Shown: positions 29,517 through 39,164 of the stretch, piece after piece
Layout of the letters: each line of letters starts with the position of its first letter
Position numbering within the stretch: position 1 is the stretch's first letter
NCBI RefSeq assembly: GCF_026262505.1
Contig: NC_067206.1
Span: forward strand, 32,999,896-33,063,895
Length of the DNA: 64,000 bases
Origin: Trichomonas vaginalis G3
Taxonomy: Eukaryota > Parabasalia > Trichomonadida > Trichomonadidae
Reading direction: 5' to 3'
The notes under the pieces: model-generated
Databases searched by the model: none
Seen by the model: the letters and a program-made list of their open reading frames with translations, nothing else
Told to the model about the DNA's origin: nothing
Position numbers and translations under genes: made by a program

Positions 29517-30476
29517 ATGACGAATCCAAACAAGGACCCCTATGTTTCTAAAGCGACAAAGAAAGCACTCATGATAAAAATCTTTAGTTCAACACCAAAT
29601 GCTTGGTTTATGGATATCTTGGAAAACATTCCGAGGTATAGAGAAGATGGACCACCATACTGGCTAATATTTGTCGGTCAAAACACAAGATACTGTGAAG
29701 CCATACCATTACAGTCCAAAAATATTTTAGATATCTTAGCAGCTTTGACAATATTCGTTGACAAATACCATCCAACAAAACTGACATCTGACTGTGAAAG
29801 TTCTTTCAAATCAGATGATGTAAAAAACTATCTGCGTTCAAAAAATGTAAACCAATATTTCATTGTCGACCAAAACCATTCTGCTCTTGGTGTCATTGAC
29901 AGTTGTATAAAAATCTTAAGAGACTTAAATCAACCACAAGGTGGTGAGGTAGATGAAATGTCATATGACGACAAATACAGACACTTCTCCATGGCAAAGA
30001 TGAGACAAGTTTTAAATATTTACAATAGCCGTAAACAAAAAGGTTTGGGAAACCACTCCCCCGAAGAAATGAAAAACAACCCCGACTTAGAGAAAGACTA
30101 TATATTTAATAGTTTAGTCAAAAGAGACAAACAAGAAAGAATGCCAGGCTTCAAACTTAAGAAAGGTGACAAAGTAAAAATAGAAATACCTAAACGCGAC
30201 CCATATGAAAATACTATTGACTATGACAACAATGGGAACTCGACAGGTACTCACCTTCGTGTTCGTAAAAATAGAAGAAAGTATACAAGAGAATATTATG
30301 AAGTTTTAGGCAAACATGGCAAAATGTACAGACTGCAAGCAGAAGATAAAACTACTATTGTCAGACCTCGTTTCAAACTTGTTAAGGTTCAAGGTGGTAT
30401 ACTTTCAAAGACAGTTCCTAACAAATATAAGACAACTCCTGACGAATATGCTAAAGAAGTGGAACATGACGACTAA
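29517..30476 (+). CDS. Maverick retroviral-type integrase (rve)
   Basis: This 319-residue protein has the RNase H-like integrase fold. The first strand is AWFMDILENIPRY, a second acidic motif is KLTSDCESSFKSDD, and an HSALGVIDSCIKIL helix follows. The C-terminal third (from about residue 205) is a basic SH3/chromo-like region (RKNRRKYTREYYEVLGKHGK). Polinton integrases of this type insert the linear element and create short target duplications, in agreement with the TATTG copies here. It diverges from the gene at 29098-29499. Confidence 0.85.
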   Translation: MTNPNKDPYVSKATKKALMIKIFSSTPNAWFMDILENIPRYREDGPPYWLIFVGQNTRYCEAIPLQSKNILDILAALTIFVDKYHPTKLTSDCESSFKSDDVKNYLRSKNVNQYFIVDQNHSALGVIDSCIKILRDLNQPQGGEVDEMSYDDKYRHFSMAKMRQVLNIYNSRKQKGLGNHSPEEMKNNPDLEKDYIFNSLVKRDKQERMPGFKLKKGDKVKIEIPKRDPYENTIDYDNNGNSTGTHLRVRKNRRKYTREYYEVLGKHGKMYRLQAEDKTTIVRPRFKLVKVQGGILSKTVPNKYKTTPDEYAKEVEHDD

Positions 30477-31956
30477 GCAATTCTATACCATGCGTAAACT
30501 GTCATGTAAGGTGGCATGTAGTCTTTACTTTGTCCTGTTGTTTGCGTATACCCTGAAACGCGATGTGTATGGCTTCCTCCTACCTCAGTGTTACTCCAGT
30601 AACAATTTATAGCAAACTTAACGTCCTCTTTAACATCATATCCTTTACCTTTTGTCATTCCTGACCAATCCCAAAATCTATGACTATGCAAACCTGCTTC
30701 AGATGTACTTAAATTTATGTAGTGACTGTGCGCAGGTAAATTTGCACCTGAAATCGTTTTACTTCCACCTGTTTCCTTTGAAGAGTTTGCACAATACAAA
30801 AACCTGTCGACTATTTGAGTCCAAGTTCCAAAACCAAGTACTACTTCTGGTCTGGTAGAGTTCATTGACGTGTAAATAGAACCTATAGGATATAGTGTTT
30901 GAAGTATTTCTGTCTTTAACGTTTGAAGCTCTGTTTTGTCAGCTTTCTTATCTAACTCATCGTTAACATATGTTTTGTCAGCTTTCTTATCTAACTCATC
31001 GTTAACATATGTTTTGTCAGCTTTGTTGTCATATAAATCTTGAGCAGTGAATTTAACTTTGTTTTCATCCTCCATGACAAAAACATTTCTACATCTAGTG
31101 TATTTCATCGTTGTTATGTCTTCATCCGATGTTAAACCTTGTGGAAAGTTAGGAGGTTTCCAATTTAATACATCCCCACCAGTTCCATCAGGTTCTTCAA
31201 CCGTTCCTGCAATATTTTCTATACCAACAGTTGCGAAGAAATCGTGTGTATGGTTCTTATCTGCCTTCTTTTCAAGGCTAACGTTTAAGTCTGTTATTTC
31301 AGAAGATGTATGTGTATGTCCAACGGCACTTTTACTGTTTAAGGTTTCTTGTAAGTTTGTAATATTTGCAATGGTATGTGTATGTCCAACGTCACTTTTC
31401 CTGTTTAAGGTTTCTTGTAAGTTTGTAATATTTGCAATGGTATGTGTATGTCCAACGTCACTTTTCCTGTTTAAGGTTTCTTGTAAGTTTGTAATATTTG
31501 CAATGGTATGTGTATGAGTCTTTTAGAATATTCGTTTTCAGCTCTTGTCACTTCACTTGACATTTTATTGTCAACATATGTTTTGTCTGCTAGTTCAGGA
31601 TGAGTATGTTCTTTTGTTGCATAAGCTTTGTCAGCTCTTTCTTCTTCTTTTGCTATTGCATCGTCTACATATGTTTTGTCAGCTTTGTTGTCAACATCTG
31701 CTTTCAAAAGAAGTTCATCTATAGGTTTCTCGTTTAAAGTTCTTTTTGTTGGATTTATACAAACAGTATGGTTCTTACTGTCTTGAAATAGAAACTCATC
31801 TGTCATTGGGTTTATCGTCAGTTTTAAGTTTCCTTCTTTCAATGACTCAGATATCTTAGAATAGTTTGAAAAGTTTGTTGTGTTCTTATTTAGAGCTTGC
31901 AAAATGAGTTGTCGGTTGTGTTTTATTTCTCTCATAGACGCTGTTTCATTTGACAT
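30473..31956 (-). pseudogene. Maverick phage-tail-fibre-like gene (broken)
   Basis: This minus-strand coding region is built like a bacteriophage tail or baseplate fibre. An N-terminal region precedes repeated ADKTYVNDELDKK-type coiled-coil units and repeats of the form GHTHTIANITNLQETL. The tip-like C-terminal domain contains YPIGSIYTSMNSTRPEVVLG, LPAHSHYINL and ends MPPYMTVYAWYRIA. His-x-His motifs of this sort bind metal in the T4 long tail fibre. It may encode a receptor-binding fibre of a virion, which is inference. It carries about one break. Confidence 0.75.
31300..31512 (-). repeat. 66-bp tandem repeat in fibre-like gene
   Basis: Three units of 66 bases (22 codons), nearly identical, encode the HTHTIANITNLQETLN unit with an RKSDVG or SKSAVG linker. 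The repeat looks recently expanded. Confidence 0.85.
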
Positions 31957-31974
31957 TTTTATTCTAGATAAAAT

Positions 31975-32823
31975 ATGCTTCCAATAGAAAAAGAAAATTC
32001 AAGAGTTGCTACAACTAAACCATTAGATGAACTTTTTACTAATGTCGGTCAAAAGTTTGAGACAGAGACCGTAAAGCATGAAGGCTATCGTTTTGACTAC
32101 CCGTTAAGATGGCTAAGAGACCCATCCGTCACAAAAGCTATTGGCTTTCGTAGAATGAAGTTCATTTCAGAAGCCATACATGGTTTCCCATTTACGGTCG
32201 CTTTTGAAATTCGATACTATAACAAAGAGAAACGTACGTATGAGAAATTTGAACAGGGAAAACTTTTACAAGTTAGTTTGCTTGTAAACTTAGAAACAAC
32301 TCTTCAAGCTTTTCAAGAAAAAATAAACGATATCTATCTCGAATATGCAAAACAGTACAACATTGACGAAGGAGAGTACCATCTCGATATTATATATGAC
32401 AGGAAAAATGCAACTGTTAAAATCAATAGAATAGAAGACCTTGGAGAAGACGTTTATATTTCTACAAAATATAACAACTTGGCATGGTATAGATTTTTGA
32501 GGATGTTAAATCAGCCTGCAGAATATCCAGTACACCCGAACTTTTATGAAGTCGAAAACCCTAATGGAACATATGAAAATGTTTTCGACTCAGATGCTAT
32601 TATAGTTCATGCTTCATTTTCTGGTGCACAAAACTCTTTTTTATGCTTGGCAAATGACTTTTACGAAAAACCTACAAAGCTATATGAACCACCGAGTGGA
32701 AGTATTTCAGACTTTCAAGTATGGTTTACTACAGATGGAAGAAAAAGAATAATTCCATTATACCACGCGTTTTACTTAGAACTTAGTCTCATATACAACT
32801 ACTATCGAACGGTAAAAATATAA
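31975..32823 (+). CDS. Maverick hypothetical protein, possible virion component
   Basis: This 282-residue protein begins MLPIEKENSRVATTKPLDEL. The N-terminal motif VATTKPLDELFTNVGQ is shared with the small frame at 25896-26063. The C-terminal half is beta-rich (AIIVHASFSGAQNSFLCLAN, DFQVWFTTDGRKRIIP) and ends near YHAFYLELSL. It sits beside the fibre-like gene and small amphipathic genes, so a minor virion role is plausible. No family is recognised. Confidence 0.55.
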   Translation: MLPIEKENSRVATTKPLDELFTNVGQKFETETVKHEGYRFDYPLRWLRDPSVTKAIGFRRMKFISEAIHGFPFTVAFEIRYYNKEKRTYEKFEQGKLLQVSLLVNLETTLQAFQEKINDIYLEYAKQYNIDEGEYHLDIIYDRKNATVKINRIEDLGEDVYISTKYNNLAWYRFLRMLNQPAEYPVHPNFYEVENPNGTYENVFDSDAIIVHASFSGAQNSFLCLANDFYEKPTKLYEPPSGSISDFQVWFTTDGRKRIIPLYHAFYLELSLIYNYYRTVKI

Positions 32824-32825
32824 TT

Positions 32826-33068
32826 TTAATACGGTTGAGGTGTTGGATTTGGTTGCCAACTTGACTGTGGTGCAGGTTCAGGCTGTTGTATAACAGGAGC
32901 TTGTTCTTCTGGTTCAGGGTCTTTAGGTATAATACCAACGAACTGACCTACTCTTTTACCAATATTTTTGACTCCGTTCCAAATTCCTCTTCCGACAGAT
33001 TTTATTCCATTCCATATACCTCTTCCAACATTTCGAAAGAAGTTTCCAATACTACTGAAGAAACCCAT
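32826..33068 (-). CDS. Maverick small Gly2 amphipathic peptide protein
   Basis: This 80-residue protein starts MGFFSSIGNFFRNVGRGI, with glycine 2 and serine 6 fitting the N-myristoylation pattern. It then repeats a unit of 11 residues (RGIWNGIKSVG, RGIWNGVKNIG) that would form a cationic amphipathic helix. A Pro/Gln-rich tail follows. This looks like a membrane-active virion peptide. The two near-identical repeat units are notable. Confidence 0.6.
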   Translation of the reverse strand: MGFFSSIGNFFRNVGRGIWNGIKSVGRGIWNGVKNIGKRVGQFVGIIPKDPEPEEQAPVIQQPEPAPQSSWQPNPTPQPY

Positions 33069-33086
33069 TTTACTATATGTAAAAAT

Positions 33087-33365
33087 CTAATGTCCGCCTA
33101 GTCTCTTACGTTTCCTGTTGAGTTCCATTGCATTCTTTAACTGGAGCTCATACATTCTATTTCTCCTCTGGTAGAAAACATACTCTGGGTCAAACTCCTG
33201 TGTTCGCGTCATCTGCATAGAGTTGTTTATATCCCACTTCAGGGTTGTTATATAAAACTCTTTCCATCTCATATTTGCATACCATGGTGGTAAACCTAAC
33301 GCAGCGTCATTTGACATGGCAGTTTGCATTTGTACATCTGTTGGCACTTGACCATAGTTTGCCAT
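33087..33365 (-). CDS. Maverick hypothetical protein, 92 residues, degraded context
   Basis: The protein has repeated Met/Gln/Ala words (VQMQTAMSND) and a basic end (ELNRKRKRLGGH). It lies just upstream of the amphipathic peptide gene on the same strand. Function unknown. Neighbouring sequence toward 33460 shows similar composition, so the present frame may not be the whole original gene. Confidence 0.4.
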   Translation of the reverse strand: MANYGQVPTDVQMQTAMSNDAALGLPPWYANMRWKEFYITTLKWDINNSMQMTRTQEFDPEYVFYQRRNRMYELQLKNAMELNRKRKRLGGH

Positions 33366-33485
33366 TGCAGTTTGTATTCTAACTTCATTTGGAATATTCT
33401 CTGGGTTTGGTTGTCCAGGTTGCTGTGCATTCGCTAAAGTTCTGTGCGTCCATTTAATATTAGATAAAAATATCTCTTACGAGTA

Positions 33486-34404
33486 CATATACTGGACATT
33501 TGCAGGCATTGGTTTCATCTTCATATTCTCTATATCTTTCTGCACACGTCAAATAAATAAATGACACAATGGAAAAAAACCTAAAACAAGTAGTCCTATT
33601 TCAAACCACATTTACTTACCAATAAAATTCTTTATTGGACACTTTCTCCAGTTTATAGGACCTCTCTCAATATTATTCTATCTTGTCATATCTAAACTCA
33701 TAGTCATGTATGTCCTCTTAACCATCTCATGACACTTTCCAAACCACTTTTATCGGATGTAAAGTAAAAGCATGGATGGTTATGTAAAACGTCTAAAGTT
33801 TCTAAAGAGTCTCTCAAAGTCCAGTCTACTTTAGTATTGAAAATCCCATTGTGTTATAGAAGGCGGCGTCCACTATAAAAAAACATTTTCCTTGTCTTTA
33901 TATTTTCATACAACTCTGTCCAATGACATCTCACAAACTCTATTACCCTCAATATATTTTTCTATGTCCTCTTTGAAAACAATAGTTAAGATATAAAACT
34001 TTTGACATAAGTGTTTCAATTCATGAACTCTTATAGCACCCACTATATAATAGTCTAGCAGATATACTATCCCAGTCAAATACCCTTTTTCAAAACCTCT
34101 CTGACAGTATTTTCTTATCTAATGGTATACGTTCCATCTTACCTATAGGTATCTTTTCTTTTAACTCTTTCAATATTTTGTTTGTGTCTGGAATATGTTT
34201 GAGACGGTCCATATAGTTGTCGAAGTCATTGCATATAATCTTTGAGTCTGGGAATATTGTATGACATAAATGAGATATATAGAAACTTCCACCGAACAAG
34301 TCTACAAATGTTAGACCATTCGGTAGTTTCTTAAGTTCTCTCAATAGAATATCTTTACATATTCTTTTTCCAAAGAAGGGTAACGGTGGTTTTGTAAAAT
34401 TCAT
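33486..34404 (-). pseudogene. Maverick D12-class adenine-N6 DNA methyltransferase (broken)
   Basis: The start region reads PLPFFGKRICKDILLREL followed by FVDLFGGSFYISHLC, the PFFGxK and FxGSG-like AdoMet-binding start of D12 (Dam-type) methyltransferases. The downstream part of the region has similar composition but is decayed. Such enzymes methylate adenine at N6. Methyl-adenine is the main DNA methylation mark reported in T. vaginalis. The gene carries several breaks. Confidence 0.65.
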
Positions 34405-34451
34405 TTATATATAATAATAAAAATGTTTTTACCCGAAAAGTGACAGAAAAG

Positions 34452-34677
34452 TGACAAAACATGAAAACATATATAATTTGTGAAAAGCGACACATTATAT
34501 AATGTTTTCGACCAAGAAGACTAACAATTTTCCGAATAAAAACTTCATTTATACTAAACATCTTCGGGGGCTAGAAGGCACGAAGTGCCTGGAAGCCATC
34601 CCCCAAGAAAAAAAAAAACTTCATTATACTCATTCATCCTCAGGGCTAGAAGGCACGAAGTGCCTGGAAGCCCCACT

Positions 34678-34711
<34 letters not shown>
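34452..34711 (-). repeat. Maverick right terminal inverted repeat
   Basis: This is the inverted counterpart of 9902-10111. It includes two GGCACGAAGTGCC hairpins (34577-34589 and 34652-34664) and a final run of about 31 T. It is about 50 bases longer than the left copy because of insertions between hairpin units. Confidence 0.9.
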
Positions 34712-34714
<3 letters not shown>

Positions 34715-34716
34715 TG
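34712..34716. repeat. Maverick target-site duplication, right copy (TATTG)
   Basis: Identical to 9897-9901. It is followed by ACCTTTACCCGCTAGG, the continuation of the interrupted cassette. Confidence 0.85.
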
Positions 34717-34797
34717 ACCTTTACCCGCTAGGAGAACGCAATTTCGACAATTTTTAGTTTTTAAACCTACAAATTGTCATCTTCTTCAGATGACTTT
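34712..34797 (-). pseudogene. Beta-helix-like cassette, copy B, 5' part
   Basis: On the minus strand the sequence reads ATGAATTTGCAAAAAAG, then SSEEDDNL. A deletion removes the WNKYF-QF segment present in copies C and D and brings a stop into the frame. The sequence then continues to the insertion point. This host copy was therefore already incomplete, whatever the order of events. Confidence 0.7.
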
Positions 34798-35013
34798 TTT
34801 GCAAATTCATGCAAATATTAAAAAACGGTAGTTTTATTTGAATTGTAAAATCTATTAGCACTATACCCTGCCAATAAAAGGATCAAATTCCATTACTTGT
34901 GATGTCATTATTGAAAAATAGTCAAATAAGATAAAAACAAAAGTTTTGTTCAGGATCATTAGAAAAAACAAAAGATATGATTAAGACAAAAACAAATCAA
35001 ATCTTAATCATTT

Positions 35014-36714
35014 TTAAGATTTTTTGGTTCCTTTTCTGGATCCTGATTTCTTTGGCTTGATTTTTTCAGGAACATCCTCCTCATCTACTGGATGGGGTGG
35101 TGGTGGCAATTTCTGAGACTTTGAGCGAATTGGGTCGTCATCTTTTTTCGGAATTTCGACTTCTACAGGTTTTTCATCTCCAGGCGATGGTTTTCTTGAG
35201 CTTCTCTTTGAACCCTTTGCAGAGTTCTTCTTTGATGACTTTCCTGAGTTCTTTCTCGAGCTCTTCTTCGATTTTCTTGCTTTTAATTTCGCATCATTCT
35301 CTTCTGCAGCGAGTCTTTCTCTTTCATCTATCTGAGCAAAGACTTCGTCATCTTCCGCTTCAGCAGCAGCGATTGTATCGTTATCCAAAATGTTATCCAT
35401 CTCCATTTCGCGTTCTTTGTCTTCAAATTCGGTAATTGATGTATCCATTGTATTCGGCTCCTTCGATTTACGCTTGAGCATCTCAGGAAGAAGGTATTTT
35501 GAACGTAATTCTGTAGGCATTTTGCCAACGTACTCAATCATTCTGTTCCACTTCTTCATGACACGATCGTTGTCAACTGGATATGCCATTACGAAGTTTC
35601 CAACGTTGCCAAGCCTTGCGTGCTTTTGATTTGTCAAATCAATTGCTTTTTTAAGCTTTGGATCAGTTCTCATGAGGTCATTCCAGCGGTCTGCGAGGTC
35701 ATCGGAATAATTGTCAATGACATACTGCTGGAGTTCTGGTGCTGGAGCCATAATCTTCATGCAATCGCTGAGCATTGAAGATTTCATCTTCCTTTCGTAA
35801 TCTGCGTTAGTTTCGAGGGATGGTCTGTAGTTAACTTCGAGAATCTTTGGGTTTAGCTCTTCATCAAGGAGAACATCGAAACCAAGGATCTGAAAACACC
35901 TCTGGAAGCCAATGCGAGGGCACTGCTTGTCCATTCCACGCTTGAGGAATCTCGTAGATGTAATAATTGTTGAAACAATTGCACGATCAATTCGAGACCA
36001 GAGTCTATCTGTATCGTGGCCTTCTCTCTTGAGGCGTTCCATGACATCAGCGATCATCTTGACGATTTGGGTCATGATTACGTCTGGATTTTTCTTGTTT
36101 AAAGACTTATTTGTTAATTCTGCGAAAACAGACTTTTCTCCGGATTTTTTAGAGCAGAATCTAGCAACACCATTCCTGTAGACGTAAATACGAAGGGGAT
36201 CCACACTTGCTACTAAAGCGTAAATTCTGAAATCGAATTTATATCCGTCAATATGCAGAGATGGGATGTACTCTTGAGCAACACAAAGGCGCTCAATCTT
36301 TGGAATAACACCGCCAATTTCGATGATTTTAATTCCTGCACCTAATGAACCACGATCTGGTTTAACAATCCATCGTTTCTCGTTCTTGTGGACATCATCT
36401 TCGAATTCCTTTTCTTGAAGCGGAACTAAATATGACTTTGGCAAAAAGTGGAAAGATGAAGGAAATGTTTGTGCTGTTCTCTGAATTAGACGAACAAATG
36501 GGGCTTTTCTGCATATAACATTAATCATTGGAAAACGATTGACTATTTGCCATGGTTTTAATGGTCCATAGAAGTCTTTCTTTCTTAAGTCATCATACCA
36601 TACAAGAACTGCGCGATGATCATTGCGTTTGCATTCAAATCCGGCCATGCCAAAGCTAGTTCTGATTAATTTCTTGTATAAAAGATGCCCTTCCTGCGCA
36701 ATATATGTACTCAT
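35014..36714 (-). CDS. Tubulin-tyrosine-ligase-like (TTLL) protein
   Basis: This 566-residue protein has the TTL/TTLL ATP-grasp domain: WIVKPDRGSLGAG at 115-127, DGYKFDFRIYALV at 156-168 and ILGFDVLLDEELNPKILEVN at 276-295. Enzymes of this family add tyrosine, glutamate or glycine to tubulin tails, so a role on the flagella or microtubule cytoskeleton is expected. The C-terminal 140 residues are an acidic stretch followed by a Lys/Ser-rich tail (KSSRKNSGKSSKKNS), likely for microtubule binding. The ATG at 36714 is the first in frame. Confidence 0.85.
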   Translation of the reverse strand: MSTYIAQEGHLLYKKLIRTSFGMAGFECKRNDHRAVLVWYDDLRKKDFYGPLKPWQIVNRFPMINVICRKAPFVRLIQRTAQTFPSSFHFLPKSYLVPLQEKEFEDDVHKNEKRWIVKPDRGSLGAGIKIIEIGGVIPKIERLCVAQEYIPSLHIDGYKFDFRIYALVASVDPLRIYVYRNGVARFCSKKSGEKSVFAELTNKSLNKKNPDVIMTQIVKMIADVMERLKREGHDTDRLWSRIDRAIVSTIITSTRFLKRGMDKQCPRIGFQRCFQILGFDVLLDEELNPKILEVNYRPSLETNADYERKMKSSMLSDCMKIMAPAPELQQYVIDNYSDDLADRWNDLMRTDPKLKKAIDLTNQKHARLGNVGNFVMAYPVDNDRVMKKWNRMIEYVGKMPTELRSKYLLPEMLKRKSKEPNTMDTSITEFEDKEREMEMDNILDNDTIAAAEAEDDEVFAQIDERERLAAEENDAKLKARKSKKSSRKNSGKSSKKNSAKGSKRSSRKPSPGDEKPVEVEIPKKDDDPIRSKSQKLPPPPHPVDEEDVPEKIKPKKSGSRKGTKKS

Positions 36715-38072
36715 ACTAAGAAAGAAGGGGAGAGCAAATTTTTGCCGATACAAAAATTAAACGAATTGCCGTTTTCCCTCAATTTTTGAAAACCCAATCT
36801 GCCTTTTTTCAACAATATAACGCAATACTATCGTATAATCGTTTAAAATGGAAAAATTATGTTTTAAAATTGAAATCATAAATACATTGATTTTTATCGA
36901 AACGTGGTTGACTGATTCAGGTCTATGATGATCCTCAAGGTTCAAACATATGGTTTGAGCATTTTGAACCAGATTAAACTGTTTAAATTAAACTATTTAC
37001 AGATTTCGCATAATTTCTCTACTGAATTCATTGTAAATAGGAAATATATGAGGTAATTATACTTTACACTATTATCAGTCATGGATCAATTTATAACTTA
37101 ATGCTTTTATTGAATTTCTTATATATATTTCTTTATTTTCATCATATCAAACAAAACTTGTTGACACCAATATTTAATCACTAAAAATTATTACTGATTT
37201 TACAAAATTTATTGCCTATTACTATGGATATTCAACTAATTGCGAATATCGAAAATGAAATCTGTATTTTGAGTGTACACACTCGATATATGTAAAGTAG
37301 AGTATGGGGAAGTAACTATCAAACGGGAGTTGAGAGATTTTTTCTTGCATTTGAAACAACTAGATAAAATGTTTGACCAGATTTTCTTGGAATTCATTTT
37401 CCGACACTAACATATAACAGAAATCGAAATATAGAGTGAGAAACCTACTTATTCAGTTAACGATGAGGTAATATTTTTTGAATGAAGCTATCATTAGCCG
37501 ATTTTAATATGTGAAATCGACCTTTCATGTACATTTCTTCCCGACTTGCTCTTATGTTGGTCCTTAGCTAATTTAGAAATTCATTGTGAATTCACTCTGA
37601 AACCGATCGGAATTTTGTTTATTTAAATTCACAGTTATCAATCTCATTCGAAATACCTATAATGGCTATTCGAAATACTTATAAAAATCAATTGGCCCCA
37701 TTCAAAAAATGATTGGTGCAAACAAAATTTGACACCATTCGCAATCAATTATTTCTATTGATTTGATAATAACAAGATCATTACCATTATAAATTTTTTA
37801 TGGATAAAATATTTTCCCCATCAATATAAAACCGTCCCAATAAAACAGTACAATGACAATTGACCAACCATTGTTGGATTCAGCTTTGCACAATTTTAAT
37901 TTAAAACTTTTGAGAGCGAAAGACTATTTAGCTCTCAAAACCGAACATCATAAAAAACCATAACCGATATGGCTTTCTTATTTACCATTCTAGGTGTTTT
38001 TATAACAGACCAAATTATTTGAGACTCATTCAAAAAATTCTATGTAAATTTTTATTTTTTCGTGTATTCAAT
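36715..38072. other. Intergenic region between divergent genes
   Basis: About 1.36 kb of AT-rich sequence without any sizeable reading frame. A small inverted pair (GGTTCAAACATATGG near 36939 and CATTTTGAACCAG near 36960) is visible. I see no element ends or RNA gene. Confidence 0.5.
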
Positions 38073-38077
38073 TCATT
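38073..38077 (+). promoter_or_regulatory. Initiator (TCATT) of HAD hydrolase gene
   Basis: TCATT lies 13 bases before the ATG at 38090 and fits the trichomonad initiator consensus. Confidence 0.6.
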
Positions 38078-38089
38078 TTTATCTTTACA

Positions 38090-38770
38090 ATGACTAAAAT
38101 CTGGCCTCACCCAATCAAAGCTGCAGTTTTCGACTGCGATGGTGTTCTTCTTGATACCATTCCAATCTACCGCAAAGTCAACAGCACCATTATTGGCCAA
38201 GAATACCCAGAATGGATGCTTAACATGAACAATGGCAGAACAGATATTGAAGTCTGCAGAAATATTATCAACCACTTCAAGCTCAACCTCACTCCACAAG
38301 AAATGGTTAAGCTTCGCTACCAGTATCTCGATGAAATGTTACCAGAGTGTAATCTCGTCCCAGGCGTTGAGAGAATCATCAAAACTCTCAAAGAAAAGGG
38401 ACTCAAGGTCGCAATCGCTACAAGCTCTGAGAGACACGGCTATAATGACAAAATCCAGAAACATAAGGACTTCGAAAAGTACTTCGACTATGTCCTTTGT
38501 GGTGATGAAGTCTCAAACGCTAAGCCAGATCCAGAGATTTTCCAGAAAACCGCAGCTAACATCTGCGACTTCCCACCAGAAAACGTTCTTGTATTTGAGG
38601 ATGCTCCTTCTGGCGTCAGAGCTGCAAACTCTGCTAAGATGCCATCTGTTCTCTTATGGAGACAGACAATTAAACCAGATGAGTTCCTTGAAAAGCTTGA
38701 TGCTAAGCCAAATCTAATTATTAACTCATTTGATGAATTTGACTTCAACTCTTTCGACTTCCAGGCTTAA
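38090..38770 (+). CDS. HAD-family sugar/nucleotide phosphatase (HDHD1/beta-PGM-like)
   Basis: This 226-residue haloacid-dehalogenase-type hydrolase has motif I FDCDGVLLDT (Asp15 and Asp17), motif II TSS at 111-113, a Lys145-Pro-Asp motif III and an acidic motif IV VFEDAPSGVRAA at 168-179. The helical cap lies between motifs I and II. The layout fits the pseudouridine-5'-phosphatase (HDHD1) and beta-phosphoglucomutase-like branch. The exact substrate cannot be read from the sequence. The start is strengthened by the initiator 13 bases before it. Confidence 0.85.
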   Translation: MTKIWPHPIKAAVFDCDGVLLDTIPIYRKVNSTIIGQEYPEWMLNMNNGRTDIEVCRNIINHFKLNLTPQEMVKLRYQYLDEMLPECNLVPGVERIIKTLKEKGLKVAIATSSERHGYNDKIQKHKDFEKYFDYVLCGDEVSNAKPDPEIFQKTAANICDFPPENVLVFEDAPSGVRAANSAKMPSVLLWRQTIKPDEFLEKLDAKPNLIINSFDEFDFNSFDFQA

Positions 38771-39164
38771 ATGATTTAGATTTCTGGAAATCAATATTAC
38801 GGTTCTTATAAAAATACATTCTATATACAATAATTCTTTCTCTTTTTTTATACTTTCTCATTGCATCCTTGAAATTCTTATTTGAATTTTAATTCTTTTC
38901 TTCTATTCTTCAAGATAAAGCCCGTTATGCTTTCAAATGCCTCATTATCTATCTATTTTTTACACGCAACATACAGTCTTGTGAGATTATCAATACATGA
39001 AAATTATATCCTTATTTTCCACGACTTTATTTCTGTTCTTTCACTTTCGACCGAACAACTCCTAACATTGCTATGCAGCATGTTTACATCCAGAGTATTC
39101 CACCTTTTAATTTGAATTATTGGAAAAAGAATTGAAAATTTTTACTGATTCAATTTAAATTGCG
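38771..39164. other. Intergenic region, no gene seen
   Basis: This stretch of about 390 bases is AT-rich with T-runs. A short frame at 38882-39115 has no support as a gene. Confidence 0.5.

Larger units (their letters stand above)
9902..34711. mobile_element. Maverick/Polinton element, nearly full set of parts, broken
   Basis: The element is about 24.8 kb, bounded by TATTG duplications and by inverted repeats that begin with a poly(A) run. Parts recognised are: major capsid (double jelly-roll type), a probable minor capsid, packaging ATPase, SF3 helicase, HNH nuclease, two KilA-N proteins, family B DNA polymerase, retroviral-type integrase, a phage-tail-fibre-like gene, a D12 methyltransferase and several small proteins. 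Mavericks are abundant in T. vaginalis. It is a fossil with roughly half a dozen breaks in all. The clean target duplication and many open frames suggest fairly recent arrival, while the two ends have diverged noticeably. No capsid-maturation protease was recognised. Confidence 0.95.

Noticed and set aside
31300-31512. 66-bp repeat as a separate non-coding satellite
   Set aside because: It keeps the reading frame of the fibre-like gene and encodes HTHT units, so it belongs to that gene.
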